From positions 226,305 through 254,963 of the forward strand of contig CM007336.1 in NCBI GenBank assembly GCA_000333855.2: DNA of 28,659 nucleotides. Direction: 5' to 3'. The stretch's first letter is position 1. Each line of letters begins with the position of its first letter. The notes beneath the pieces are model-generated. The model was not told the origin of the DNA. It searched no databases and saw nothing but the letters and a program-made list of their open reading frames with translations. Of the stretch, positions 1 to 9,011 are shown in pieces. The translations under genes and the position numbers were made by a program. The stretch is from Endotrypanum monterogeii. Its lineage: Eukaryota; Euglenozoa; Kinetoplastea; Trypanosomatida; Trypanosomatidae.

Positions 1-17
1 ACGGGAGGAGAGGACAA

Positions 18-35
18 TACACGACGCGTCGTGTA
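18..35. repeat. Perfect 18-bp palindrome
   Basis: TACACGACG is followed immediately by its reverse complement CGTCGTGTA. It lies just downstream, in transcription sense, of a long polypyrimidine tract. Confidence 0.95.
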
Positions 36-873
36 GACATACGACCGAAGACGGTAGAAGAAGTAAGAAAGAAAAACAAACAAAAACAAAAGTAAAGGAA
101 AAAAACGAAAAAAAGGGAAAGGAAAAAAGGGAGGGAGGAGGGGATGCAGTAGATACATGCAACCTCATTCCGATAGAGGGGTGAGAAAGCGACGAGGTGG
201 TGTACGGTATTCCTTCGGCGGAGGTCACACATAAGGGGGAAAAAAAGGCTGCGAGCTTCTCTCTTTCCAGAGCAGATCTGCCAGTGCATCGTCAGCGAAG
301 AACCAGGGCGTGTATTGCATCTCTCTCTTGGTGTGTGTGTGTGTGTGTGTCAAGTACACCTCATTTGAAGTCCCTCTACCAGCACCCGCAAGAGAAGAGA
401 GTGGCGAGTGTGTGGAGTGATGCGTACCTCCCTCCCTCCGATTTCACAACCGGGGAAGACAACACACGAGACAGAATGATCTGATAACCCGCGTGCGTAC
501 CGTGTAACAAAATGAATAAATATAGGAGAGGAGACCAGAGGCAGAAGATGATATCATTTCCCCCCCCCCTCATCAGATGCACTGGCGATACAGCCACCAA
601 GCACCTGTCACTCGAATAAACAAACGAGTACCTCCCACTGGTCCCCGACTCCGTTCCTCTCATCCATCCACCCCAGCGAAGAGGGGGAGGGAATAAGAAA
701 CAAAATACGATAAATCGAAGCCGAAAGAGCGGACCAGGAAAGCCACAACCACATGCATCCAGAATTGGCGCGCTCATGCGTCCAGTCCACGCTGAGTGAA
801 GCTTCACAATACCTACAACCGCGTCGAAGGGCCACAGAGCAGACGCAAGGGAATAGAGGGAGATGACCTGACG

Positions 874-900
874 GTGTGTGTGTGTGTGTGTGTGTGTGTG
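874..900. repeat. (GT)n microsatellite
   Basis: About 13 uninterrupted GT units in the spacer after the AP endonuclease gene. Confidence 0.95.
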
Positions 901-1145
901 CGTAGATCCTCAGATCGTGGAGGAGTACATCAATAGCACGTGCAACACAGAAAGAACAAGCCTACGTCTCTGCACCCCACCTCGCCCCTCCTGCGAACCT
1001 CCAACATGCTTGCACCTCAAGAGACGGAGAAAAACATGCTCGTAAACAGGGATATCCGCCAAATATGCGCAGCACCTGCCACCCACATGCTAGCCCAACT
1101 ACGTGTATCGAGAGAGCTCTGCCGCCGCCGCCGTCCCCCCTCCCT

Positions 1146-1159
1146 GTTCTCATGAGAAC
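1146..1159. repeat. Perfect 14-bp palindrome
   Basis: GTTCTCATGAGAAC equals its own reverse complement; it lies about 165 bases beyond the AP endonuclease stop codon. Confidence 0.95.
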
Positions 1160-1323
1160 CTCCACCACGTCGCATATCGTGTGCGCGCGCGCGCGTGTGT
1201 GTGTTGGCACGAGGCGCCTACGGACAACAGGCCTCAGATGCGGTTGAGTCATCTTCGCAACAAGCGTGAACCCGCTCTCCTGACCCCTGTAGTATCCAAC
1301 AGGGAACGACGCAGCGCCGGCAG

Positions 1324-2646
1324 TCATGGGTGTCGCATCCACATCTGAAATGGGCAGTGATCACTTCCCATCACCGCCGGCATCGGGAAACTATCCACGA
1401 CAAGCGGCGCAAGCCGCGACGACACAACGAAGTAGTCGAGGCGCCACCCCAGGTTTCTCTGGCGACCATTGATCCGCTGAGACCAGAAGGAATAGACAGG
1501 GCCGGCCTTGGGGTAGAGCTCACGAAAGATGTCGACCGAGTGTGTCTGCTGCATCGTCTCACGAAAAGACATCCGCTCCTCGGGTGCAAACCCGCTGCAC
1601 TCCTGCATCGACTTGTATGTGCCGGCGTAGTAGCGATCGTAGTCACGCTCCGCCACGTTCAGATCACCAGTCCAAATAAAGCCGTGCGCACCGCTGTCAC
1701 CGCCCGCTACTGGCGATGGGACGGCTGGATCCACAGTCGACCAGGCTTCCAGCTGGAGGAGGTACTCCCTCATTCTTTGATCAAAGTATTGGATGCGATA
1801 TGGCAGCCGTGACAGTCCCATGCCGCTGTTCGCCACGTACGTGTTGACGATTGCAATACGCGGTGACGACGCCGCAGAGGCCGCAGGGGAGGAGAGGAAT
1901 GCAGTCAGCACGCGGCCCTCCTCGTCACCAGAGCCCTCCACCACCACCGGCAACCCCGCAGCTGCGTCTGCCGGTGATGCTGAGGGCAATGTGAAGCCCC
2001 GCGTGCATCGCGCGTGAAGCTGTTTAACTACAGAGCTCTCCTTCATGTAGGTGCGGGTGCCCGAGTAGCCCTTCTTGAAGACGCAGGGGTGGTCGACAAA
2101 GACGTAGCCGTCCACCACGCCGAGGGCCGCATTGGCAGCGGCGTCGTCAGCATTCAGCTTCGTCTCCTGCAGGCACAGCACATCCGGCGTCTCGGCCTCC
2201 AGCAACTCCTTTAGCGCCGAGGCGTTCTTCTTCAGCAATCCACGCAGGCCCGCAACGTTCCACGTGATGTACTTGTGCATGCACGTCGAGTCAAAGTCGC
2301 TATCGGTTGTCCTGCGCACAAACGGCACAACATCAGACCAAATCTCTTCCTCCGACTTCTTCATGTTGAGGGTGGCAAGGGCCTCTGCAGTGCGGGTCAG
2401 CTCACCGACATTCCCATTCGTGATCCTCGGTGCGCTGCCCGTGCGGCGCGTGACGGTGGCAGTGGTTTTCTTCTTTTTTTTGTCTTCAACCGTGTCAGTC
2501 GCAGAGGGAGTGAGTGAGGCAGGGGTTCTTACCGGGCTCTTACCTCTGCCCTTACCCTTCTCAGACGCCTTCGAAGGCGCTTGCTCTGAGAGCACCGACG
2601 AGGACTCAAGGCCATCACTGGGCTCGCGGCGCCGCTTCCCAGCCAT
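1324..2646 (-). CDS. AP endonuclease, exonuclease III/APE1 family
   Basis: This 440-residue protein matches the class II apurinic/apyrimidinic endonucleases of base excision repair, which cut the backbone 5' of an abasic site. The full catalytic set is visible: ITWNVAGLRG (N130), CLQETKLN (E161), IVNTYVANSG (Y270), WTGDLNVA (D328, N330), SFWS, WRLDYF (D404) and MGSDHCPF (D429, H430). The family's DxEGR strand motif is present as DEEGRVLTAF (241-250). A Ser/Ala/Pro-rich insertion lies just before and after it (about 219-262). The first 120 residues are a basic, low-complexity extension with a five-lysine run (56-60) that could serve nuclear targeting. That makes it longer than the 318-residue human APE1. 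The reading frame is open for 60 codons further upstream, but that part resembles 5' UTR, and MAGKRRRE is the first ATG after the candidate splice acceptor at 2871. Family assignment is very secure; localisation is inferred. Confidence 0.96.
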   Translation of the reverse strand: MAGKRRREPSDGLESSSVLSEQAPSKASEKGKGRGKSPVRTPASLTPSATDTVEDKKKKKTTATVTRRTGSAPRITNGNVGELTRTAEALATLNMKKSEEEIWSDVVPFVRRTTDSDFDSTCMHKYITWNVAGLRGLLKKNASALKELLEAETPDVLCLQETKLNADDAAANAALGVVDGYVFVDHPCVFKKGYSGTRTYMKESSVVKQLHARCTRGFTLPSASPADAAAGLPVVVEGSGDEEGRVLTAFLSSPAASAASSPRIAIVNTYVANSGMGLSRLPYRIQYFDQRMREYLLQLEAWSTVDPAVPSPVAGGDSGAHGFIWTGDLNVAERDYDRYYAGTYKSMQECSGFAPEERMSFRETMQQTHSVDIFRELYPKAGPVYSFWSQRINGRQRNLGWRLDYFVVSSRLAPLVVDSFPMPAVMGSDHCPFQMWMRHP

Positions 2647-2870
2647 TATCAAAGAAAACAAGCAAAAAACGATCGAGTACAACGTGTCCGAGGAGCGGGG
2701 GAGGGGGGGACGTGGCAAGGCGTCAGCTTTGCACCGATCTTTCTTTCTTGCTGCTGTTGCGTGTAAGCCTGTGCAAATGTGTGAGAGCGAAGCGTTGACG
2801 CACAACACGTGCGATCTCGATTGCACAATTAATTAAGACTGAATATTTTAAAATACTTTTATTTTTCCTT

Positions 2871-2918
2871 CTCGAGAAAAAGGAATGTGTAAGAGAGAGA
2901 AATGGGGAAGGATCGGGG
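2871..2918 (-). promoter_or_regulatory. Candidate trans-splice acceptor for AP endonuclease
   Basis: On the transcript strand a C/T-rich tract (about 2915-2873) ends in CTCGAG, putting the first AG at 2872-2871. The resulting 5' UTR is 224 nt with no upstream ATG. A second C/T tract nearer the gene (about 2709-2687) has no AG between it and the ATG, so it cannot use a proximal acceptor. Confidence 0.5.
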
Positions 2919-3301
2919 CGGGGCGGTTCAACCAATGGAATCGTGGATGCACTGTTTGCAAGAGATAAAAGTGTTTCTAGGACCTAGAGCAGTAGGCCGT
3001 GAACGCTGCACCCACCATGCATCACGTGAAGCGATTTTTTTTTTCACTTCCCCCCCCCTCCAACAAAAAAAAAATGGAGAGGGGAGGGAGGCGGGGGAGA
3101 GTCTCGAAGACGATAGCGTCTGGAGTCTGGAGAGAGTCGGATCAATGACAAATGCCGGGTCTTCTCCCTCCTCCCCCCTCCCTCTTTCACTTCGCCTGTC
3201 AACGTCAAACCTCCTTCATTTGTTTCTGCACTTCTTCCATTCACGATGCGTTTTTTGTCGCTGTCTTTGCATCTCTCAATCTTCCTCCGCCCCTGCGTCA
3301 G

Positions 3302-3329
3302 ACACACACACACACACACACACACACAC
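3302..3329. repeat. (AC)14 microsatellite
   Basis: Fourteen AC units on the plus strand, (GT)n in the transcript, in the putative eIF2A 3' UTR. Confidence 0.95.
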
Positions 3330-3856
3330 AAGGGAAAAAAAATCATTTGATCTTCTCCGATACGAAGAGGTCAGAGAAAGTGAGCCAGCGGAGAAGGGGA
3401 GGGTAGTGAGAGAGGGGAACACAAGAAGTCCGAAAATGGCGAGTGGTTAATATGCAAGACACACGAACCCCCCCCCATCCCTCTCCCTCATTGCGTCAGT
3501 GGGCCTCTGTCCCCTCTCACTCGCCCCCCCCCCTCCTGGGAACACGCGCGGGGCGACACTTATGCACACACGCGCAGGTGAACGAGGCCCTTCTCTTCCC
3601 TCTCCGTCTGTCTGCTCCGCCGTGCCACAGACAGAAATTCGAGAACAGTGGGAGGAAGAGAGCGGGGAAGGAAATATATGCGTAGGGTGGACTCCATGAG
3701 TGCCGCCCCCTCCCCTTTGATGGTGTTAGTGATGATTGTGATTGTATTTTTCCCTCACTTTCTTATCAATACTGCTGAAGAGGCGGGGAGGGGGAGGATC
3801 GATTCGCTCGAGTTTAGAGGAACAAGCGCTGTAGTTAAAGTCCCTTTTGTTTTTTC

Positions 3857-5509
3857 TTAACGGCGTCGTTTTTTCTGCACGACGACGGTTGCCCCAACAG
3901 GGCCGGCGGGTTTAGCTTGTTGAGTGGCCGCCGAATCTCTGCGGAGGAGTGCTGCTGCGCGAGACGTGCCTCCCGGTGGTCGGTAGGCCTGAGGCTTTGG
4001 TCTCTCCTCCGCTGTGACACGCGGTGAGGCAACACGGGTAGGATATGTGTCGGGTGCGTGCATCGCCACCCAATGCGCCCCGTACAAGACCGAATATTTT
4101 TGCGTCAGCACCCGCACACCATTCAGTTTTGTCACAACAATTTTGTTGTCCATGCGCAAACGTGTAAAAACGGTGGAGCACAAAAAATTGTAGCTGTCCG
4201 GTGCCCAGCTCTGATAGCTACACTTCTCATTGAACTCACCTGCGCAGGCCACTGCTGAGGCAGCAGGAACGGTAGTGTTGGGTCCTGCGCCGGACCCCGT
4301 GACCTGGGTCGTCTGAGGGCGGGTGTAGAACTGGTAGTCGCCCGCAAGGTTGCCACTGCCACCAATGACAAATCGAGTACCGTTGGGAGCCCAGGAAACC
4401 ATATTGCGGGGGGCCTCACCAAAGGACATCTGCGCCACCCCGCTCTTATTAAAGAGTGTACACTTATTGCGGGGCATTTTTCCGTGAATGACAAGCAGCT
4501 CATCGGACGTGGGGGACCATTGGCAGTCGTGCACCGTCTCCCCCTCTCCTTTGAGCTTGACGTCGGTGATGCTTCGGGCCATCACGTCGATGATGTGAAG
4601 CCGCACCGTACCGTAGTAACTCTTTCCACTCGGATCCCGCTCGGACTTGACGAGCAGCGCCACGCAATTGCCCGACGGGCTCCAGAGAAGGCTGGCTGTC
4701 TCCGCACGGCCGAAGTTGACCTGGTACAGCGGGCCATCACGGAGATGAGGGAGGCGGTAGATGCTGAACGTCGCCTGACGCTGATGGTAGAAGGGCTTGA
4801 AGAGCGCCAGCATCGGACGGCCCTCGACTGGCGCCGTGGCGTACTCGATATCCTTGTCCTGCGCCAACATCAAATCCATCTTGCTCAACGTGCCGTTAAC
4901 GGCGCCCGAACCGTTCTGTTCGGCGTCGGCCTGTTGAACGATGTCCTCGTCATGGGTGCCCTCCCCTAGAGTCGCGCACAACGTCGTCGCGGTGACGTCT
5001 CCGTTCATTACGTGCATCCAGCCCTGCACTGGTCTTACAACGTACGCCTCGTCCGCCGTCCAGATCATGGCCGGCCACCGGGCCTGCATCCCGCGACGAA
5101 GCATCACGCCTTTGGTTGTCTCGAAGACACTCAGATTGCCATCGGGAGTTCGTCGTTGGTCCATCATTGCGTACGTGACAAGGTATGTGCCCTTAGGCGA
5201 GAAGGCCAGACTCACTGCAACATGAGGCATAGGAACCGAGAACAGAGTTCGAAAAGCAAATCGACTCACATCGTCCTCGGCGACAGCGGCGTTCTCGATG
5301 ACCTCCGTGTAGATCAACGTGGTGGTGGTCGCATGGGCGAAGCAGGTAGGACGCGCGGGGTTAAAGGCTACCTCGCACTCACGATAATCACCCGTATAGA
5401 TATTCGCCTCACCGTCGAGCTCCGTGAGACTTGCCGCCTTCTCGTTGTACACGGCAAGGACAAGCGAATGGTCCTTGCGCAGAACCATCGGAAAGAGGAC
5501 CGTGGACAT
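3857..5509 (-). CDS. Eukaryotic translation initiation factor 2A (eIF2A), beta-propeller type
   Basis: This 550-residue protein carries the hallmarks of eIF2A, the non-heterotrimeric WD-like factor linked in other eukaryotes to GTP-independent initiator tRNA delivery and non-canonical initiation. Visible family motifs are LLWSPSGNCVALL (274-286), GKSYYGTVRLH (295-305), VHDCQWSPTSDELLVIHGKMP (326-346), CTLFNKSG (350-357), APRNMVSWAPNG (366-377) and GGSGNLAGDYQFY (383-395). A low-complexity linker at about 181-210 interrupts the propeller. After the propeller come an AYRPPGG motif, also seen in animal eIF2A, and a basic tail ending in KKRRR. The start chosen is MSTVLF. An in-frame ATG eight codons upstream (5531-5533) is used only if the distal of two splice acceptors is chosen. 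Open frame further upstream runs through polypyrimidine sequence and is not credible. It ends 1.2 kb before the AP endonuclease on the same strand. Confidence 0.94.
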   Translation of the reverse strand: MSTVLFPMVLRKDHSLVLAVYNEKAASLTELDGEANIYTGDYRECEVAFNPARPTCFAHATTTTLIYTEVIENAAVAEDDVSRFAFRTLFSVPMPHVAVSLAFSPKGTYLVTYAMMDQRRTPDGNLSVFETTKGVMLRRGMQARWPAMIWTADEAYVVRPVQGWMHVMNGDVTATTLCATLGEGTHDEDIVQQADAEQNGSGAVNGTLSKMDLMLAQDKDIEYATAPVEGRPMLALFKPFYHQRQATFSIYRLPHLRDGPLYQVNFGRAETASLLWSPSGNCVALLVKSERDPSGKSYYGTVRLHIIDVMARSITDVKLKGEGETVHDCQWSPTSDELLVIHGKMPRNKCTLFNKSGVAQMSFGEAPRNMVSWAPNGTRFVIGGSGNLAGDYQFYTRPQTTQVTGSGAGPNTTVPAASAVACAGEFNEKCSYQSWAPDSYNFLCSTVFTRLRMDNKIVVTKLNGVRVLTQKYSVLYGAHWVAMHAPDTYPTRVASPRVTAEERPKPQAYRPPGGTSRAAALLRRDSAATQQAKPAGPVGATVVVQKKRRR

Positions 5510-5528
5510 GGTGAAGGTGAGCCCCCCT

Positions 5529-5627
5529 CTCATAAAAAAGAAAAAATCGAGATATCTAGGAAGTGTCCGTGCTGGCAAACGGGGGTTGGCCGGCTGTGTT
5601 GCAGCGAGAAAGGAGGGAAAAAAAAAG
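5529..5627 (-). promoter_or_regulatory. Two candidate trans-splice acceptors for eIF2A
   Basis: Distal: polypyrimidine 5627-5606 followed by CAACACAG with AG at 5595-5594. Proximal: TTTTTTCTTTTTT (5546-5534) followed by AG at 5530-5529. The in-frame ATG at 5533-5531 lies between them, so site choice decides whether eIF2A starts at MRGGLTFT or MSTVLF. Confidence 0.55.
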
Positions 5628-6298
5628 CGTGAGACGGAGCTGCGTGACGGCGGCCTCCTCTGACAACGACGCGGGGGAATACGAGTGTGGTGGCGGTGTC
5701 GGTGTAGAGAACGCGTGTGTGGTGGCGGTGGCGGCGATGGAGGCAATCGCACCGGCGACCGGCAGCTTACTTGACGTGATGATGGGTCGTATGGAGCAAG
5801 CCGAGAATATATATTTTTTAACATGAGAAAAAAAAAATGTGAAAGAGAAAAAAATATATCTTCATCATTTTTTCTTTATGCTTCATCATCTGCGGTTACG
5901 CTCACATCGATTGCAGACTCCATAGAGATGTAGAGCACATCAGTAGGCGCACCCACAGGGAGGGCTGGAAAGAAAATAGTGGACAGGGCGGAAGAGGGGG
6001 GAGGCGCAGCGTCTTGGGGGCAGATATATCATGTGCCCGCTCTTCTTACACATCAGCCGGTCGCTGCGTGCCATCACACCCTCGCATCTCCGCCCCCCCC
6101 CCTTCCTCCCACCTCGAGGAGAGTGTGACACGTACGGCCCCACCGAGTTTTACCACCCCCCCCTCCCTCTCCCGCCGCCCAGCGCTATGCGAATCATCGA
6201 GACTGCGCGCTATCAGTTGACTTGATCCGTCGTCTACCTCAGAAAAGAAGAGCAATCACACAAATACACAAGTGATATAGAGTTGGCACACACACGAA

Positions 6299-6320
6299 AT
6301 ATATATATATATATATATAT
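6299..6320. repeat. (AT)11 microsatellite
   Basis: Eleven uninterrupted AT units about 140 bases beyond the LysM-like stop codon. Confidence 0.95.
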
Positions 6321-6458
6321 GTGCATATATAGATGTATAGTCAGCCGACGGAAATACTCGCCCATGGTCTATCACAACGCCACACAGCAAGAAAAAAAAA
6401 AGGAGCCCAGGGTGGATAAAAATATTTTTTTTTATGCACATAGACACCCGCGTGTTGT

Positions 6459-9011
6459 TCAGAGCTCCTCCTTCAGTGGGGGGTGCGCTAGAGGGGAATT
6501 GTCTAAGGCTCTAGGTGGGGGAGACGTACTCGCATCGTGACTCAAAAACTTCGGCTTTGGCGGCGGCAGCGGCGGCGGCTCGAGGGCCATCTTCCGCGTA
6601 ACGCTGTACGGCTCCTCTCTATCCTCCTCTTCTCCCTCCTCGTCCGACATCGGCAAAACAATGGGCAAGCCAGGCGGGAGCGGCTCACTTGGAGCGTACT
6701 CCGTTAAGTATGGATTCCACTTCAGAATGATTGGCACCGTCAGGCTGTGTGTGGCAGCGATACCCTCAAGTGTATCATAGTCCCCCCCAGTACCCTCTAG
6801 CTCCGCCTCAGAAGAGGTGTCGTGCACCTGGCTCGGGACTGGCAACGAAGGCGGGAAGGGGTGCGCGTAAAACGGAGGAACGAGTCCCATGGAGTCCGCG
6901 TCTGTTTTCGTCAGTGGTGACTGCCGCAGCTGCACCGGAAGCTGGATGGCATGGCGAGGAACTGAAGGTGCGTCGGCCCCAGTGCGGTTCCTCTGCTGAC
7001 CGCGGGAGAGGTTCGGAGGGGGACTGCAGGCATGAGAGCCCAACATCGACGGAGGACGCATAGAGGAGATACTCCGCTCATCCTCGTCACCCGCAAAGTC
7101 GTCCATGTAAAGTTGCGTCGATCCATCCACCGCAGCCCCGGTGCCTGAGCGGCTACCGCGGGAGGAGACCGAGGAACTGATCGAACGCCAGTTCCTCCTC
7201 ACGTAGCCGGTGCTCAATAAAGCCGCCCCTGTTGCGTGCGCATGGTCACGGTGATCTCGCGACGCAATCGGAGTCCTGGAGCAACTCGGGCTTTCGGTGT
7301 CGGCGCTGACCACCGACCCCTTCATTGGAGTGACAATGGAGGCGACACGAGCCCCCTTGGCGGTTGGTGAGCCGGAAGAGGTGTCTGAGGGTGCAGCGAG
7401 GGAGGGTGAGAGCACAAATACGTTCGAGAGTCGCTCCAATGGTGAGAGCGGCTGCGAGCGCGTCTCTACTGTGCTTTCTAGTCCTTCCCCCTCCGCATCG
7501 CCCTCACGGAGTGTACAGCTGTGTGCGCTGTTGTCCCGACCTTCAGTACCCAACGAGGACCGTGGTGAAGGAGCAGAAAGTGATACGCTCACTTCGCGCG
7601 CGCCTGAAGGCAGAGACAACGCGCGTAGTCCACCCATCGCCCCGTCACGCCGCAACGGGGTCGCCCCTGCAGCAGGTCCGGTTGTGTGCCTTTTTTGTAG
7701 CATTCGCTCAGCTAAATTGTTGGACAACAACGATTGTATTCCTTCGTGGGAATATGCGTTGGTCGCCGCAGGCGCCACCATCGTGCCCTTGGCCGATCTT
7801 TGCCCTTTCCGTATGCCGACAAGGGTCGTCGGTGTCTCGTCTGCTGAGTTGTGGGAGGAAGGATGTGTATGGCCACGCGCGCTATTCTCCTGTGCGCCCT
7901 TGACGGGGCGGCTCCCATTGCCGGAGGCGTTTCGCAGATCAAAGCCCTCATCTGACAGCGACGCTTCACGTGTAGAGACTGAGGTGTTTTTGAGGAATGC
8001 AGGCACATCACCGAAGGACGGAGGGGATGTCTTTGAGGGTCCAGGCGTTGGCGGAGGAGAAGCCTTCCGTGCGTGGAGACCGCGGTGCGCCGTACTGCTG
8101 CTTGAACGTGGGCCACCCTCTGGACTTGGCGAGACGTTCATTACGCGCTCCTTTAAGTCAATCGAAGTGTTCCCTTCGGGCGAATAGTATGGGTTGATGG
8201 GTATCGACATCAACACTGGAACCGGTGAGCAAGCTGGAGGAGCGATGTTACCACAGCTGCTGGGCATCGACGGCTCCGAAAGCTCAGGAGAGTAGCTTGT
8301 GCCGCGCCCAGCGTCCTCAGTCCAGCCACTGTAACGCGTCTGACTCATCACACCATCGCTGCTGGATGGAAATCCGCCGCTGCCCATACCACGGCTGCAA
8401 ATGCCTGTGGAATCAGGTTTGTGTGAGAGAGCTCCCTGGCTGCGACTCTCGGTGGAGTGGCGCGGGAGAACCGCCACGTTGCCAGCACACTCCGCATCGA
8501 TTCTCGGTGTCTTGATCGAGGCAAAGGCACTCACCGAAGCCCCCGAGTGCAGTGTAGAGCTGGCAGCTGAGTCTGTGCGCGGCGCAGATGCTGCCGCTAG
8601 TTGCGCCACGGCGATCGAAGAAGGTGCGGGTCGAATTTTGAGGTATGTGTCGGGTGGAAGCACGTCCTCCTGGCGGAGAGTTGATGCCAACTGCGGGTTC
8701 CATCGGCGAATATCGGCAACGCTTACATGAAAACGCAAAGCCACACTTCCGAGCGTTTGCCGGTTGTCGAGAGGGCCACCGTGCAGAGGTGCCTCGGCAC
8801 AGCCACCGCTCAGACTCCGTCGTAGCGACTGCCCTCGCTGTACTGAAGTGACCCAGCGAGCCACCACCGTTGCACGGGCAAGTGCCATCTGCAGCTCAGA
8901 CACCACCTCATCGGGGAGGACTGGGGGCCTGTGATGGCCACGGCTGTGGCCTAGACCCAGTGGCTGTAGCGCTTCACATAGTATATCGAACTGCCTCTCT
9001 AGTCCCTCCAT
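6459..9011 (-). CDS. Hypothetical protein with two terminal LysM-like motifs and a long disordered middle
   Basis: The 850-residue product starts MEGLERQFDI, the first ATG after the acceptor at 9075. Residues 82-126 read as a LysM motif (TLGSVALRFHVSVADIRRWN, then LPPDTYLKI). Residues 745-788 give a second (YDTLEGIAATHSLTVPIILK, WNPYL, then LPPGLPIVLPM). Both show the LysM pattern of TL..IA..., V..I..WN and a closing hydrophobic strand. The roughly 620 residues between them are Ser/Pro/Gly-rich, without predicted fold. An acidic patch (EEGEEEDREE, about 792-801) and a proline-rich stretch (PPPLPPPKPKF) follow the second motif. There is no signal peptide or membrane segment, so it is probably intracellular, unlike LysM proteins that bind peptidoglycan or chitin outside the cell. 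Intracellular LysM proteins exist in animals (LYSMD and OXR1 families), but no TLDc domain is visible here. Function unknown; the motif assignment is by eye. Confidence 0.88.
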   Translation of the reverse strand: MEGLERQFDILCEALQPLGLGHSRGHHRPPVLPDEVVSELQMALARATVVARWVTSVQRGQSLRRSLSGGCAEAPLHGGPLDNRQTLGSVALRFHVSVADIRRWNPQLASTLRQEDVLPPDTYLKIRPAPSSIAVAQLAAASAPRTDSAASSTLHSGASVSAFASIKTPRIDAECAGNVAVLPRHSTESRSQGALSHKPDSTGICSRGMGSGGFPSSSDGVMSQTRYSGWTEDAGRGTSYSPELSEPSMPSSCGNIAPPACSPVPVLMSIPINPYYSPEGNTSIDLKERVMNVSPSPEGGPRSSSSTAHRGLHARKASPPPTPGPSKTSPPSFGDVPAFLKNTSVSTREASLSDEGFDLRNASGNGSRPVKGAQENSARGHTHPSSHNSADETPTTLVGIRKGQRSAKGTMVAPAATNAYSHEGIQSLLSNNLAERMLQKRHTTGPAAGATPLRRDGAMGGLRALSLPSGAREVSVSLSAPSPRSSLGTEGRDNSAHSCTLREGDAEGEGLESTVETRSQPLSPLERLSNVFVLSPSLAAPSDTSSGSPTAKGARVASIVTPMKGSVVSADTESPSCSRTPIASRDHRDHAHATGAALLSTGYVRRNWRSISSSVSSRGSRSGTGAAVDGSTQLYMDDFAGDEDERSISSMRPPSMLGSHACSPPPNLSRGQQRNRTGADAPSVPRHAIQLPVQLRQSPLTKTDADSMGLVPPFYAHPFPPSLPVPSQVHDTSSEAELEGTGGDYDTLEGIAATHSLTVPIILKWNPYLTEYAPSEPLPPGLPIVLPMSDEEGEEEDREEPYSVTRKMALEPPPLPPPKPKFLSHDASTSPPPRALDNSPLAHPPLKEEL

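Larger units (their letters stand above)
1..1323. other. Spacer after AP endonuclease (3' UTR and next splice signal)
   Basis: No credible gene. It holds (GT)10 at 331-350, (GT)n at 874-900, an alternating GT/GC tract at 1179-1204, a C10 run near 550, and at the left edge a long transcript-strand polypyrimidine tract (about 144-58) with no AG from 163 to 1. The acceptor of the next gene therefore probably lies outside the window. Confidence 0.7.
2647..3856. other. Spacer eIF2A to AP endonuclease
   Basis: Putative eIF2A 3' UTR and AP endonuclease 5' UTR. It contains (AC)14 at 3302-3329, homopolymers at 3034-3072 and a transcript-strand G-tract cluster at 3468-3487. No RNA gene or convincing ORF seen. 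Confidence 0.7.
5510..6458. other. Spacer LysM-like gene to eIF2A
   Basis: Contains (AT)11 at 6299-6320, A/T homopolymers and a transcript-strand G-tract cluster at 6156-6180. Nothing else recognised apart from the eIF2A splice signals. Confidence 0.7.

Noticed and set aside
1..40. Minus-strand ATG at 40-38 open to the left edge
   Set aside because: No AG exists between the polypyrimidine tract and this ATG, so it should be upstream of the trans-splice site and absent from mRNA.
2647..2826. 60-codon N-terminal extension of the AP endonuclease
   Set aside because: Reads through UTR-like sequence with a pyrimidine tract; the residues show no targeting or domain signal, and the start at 2646 fits the family better.
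7297..8187. 296-codon plus-strand open frame opposite the LysM-like gene
   Set aside because: Antisense to a well-supported gene, with low-complexity product and no plus-strand splice signal; long antisense frames are common opposite GC-rich, Ser/Pro-rich codons.
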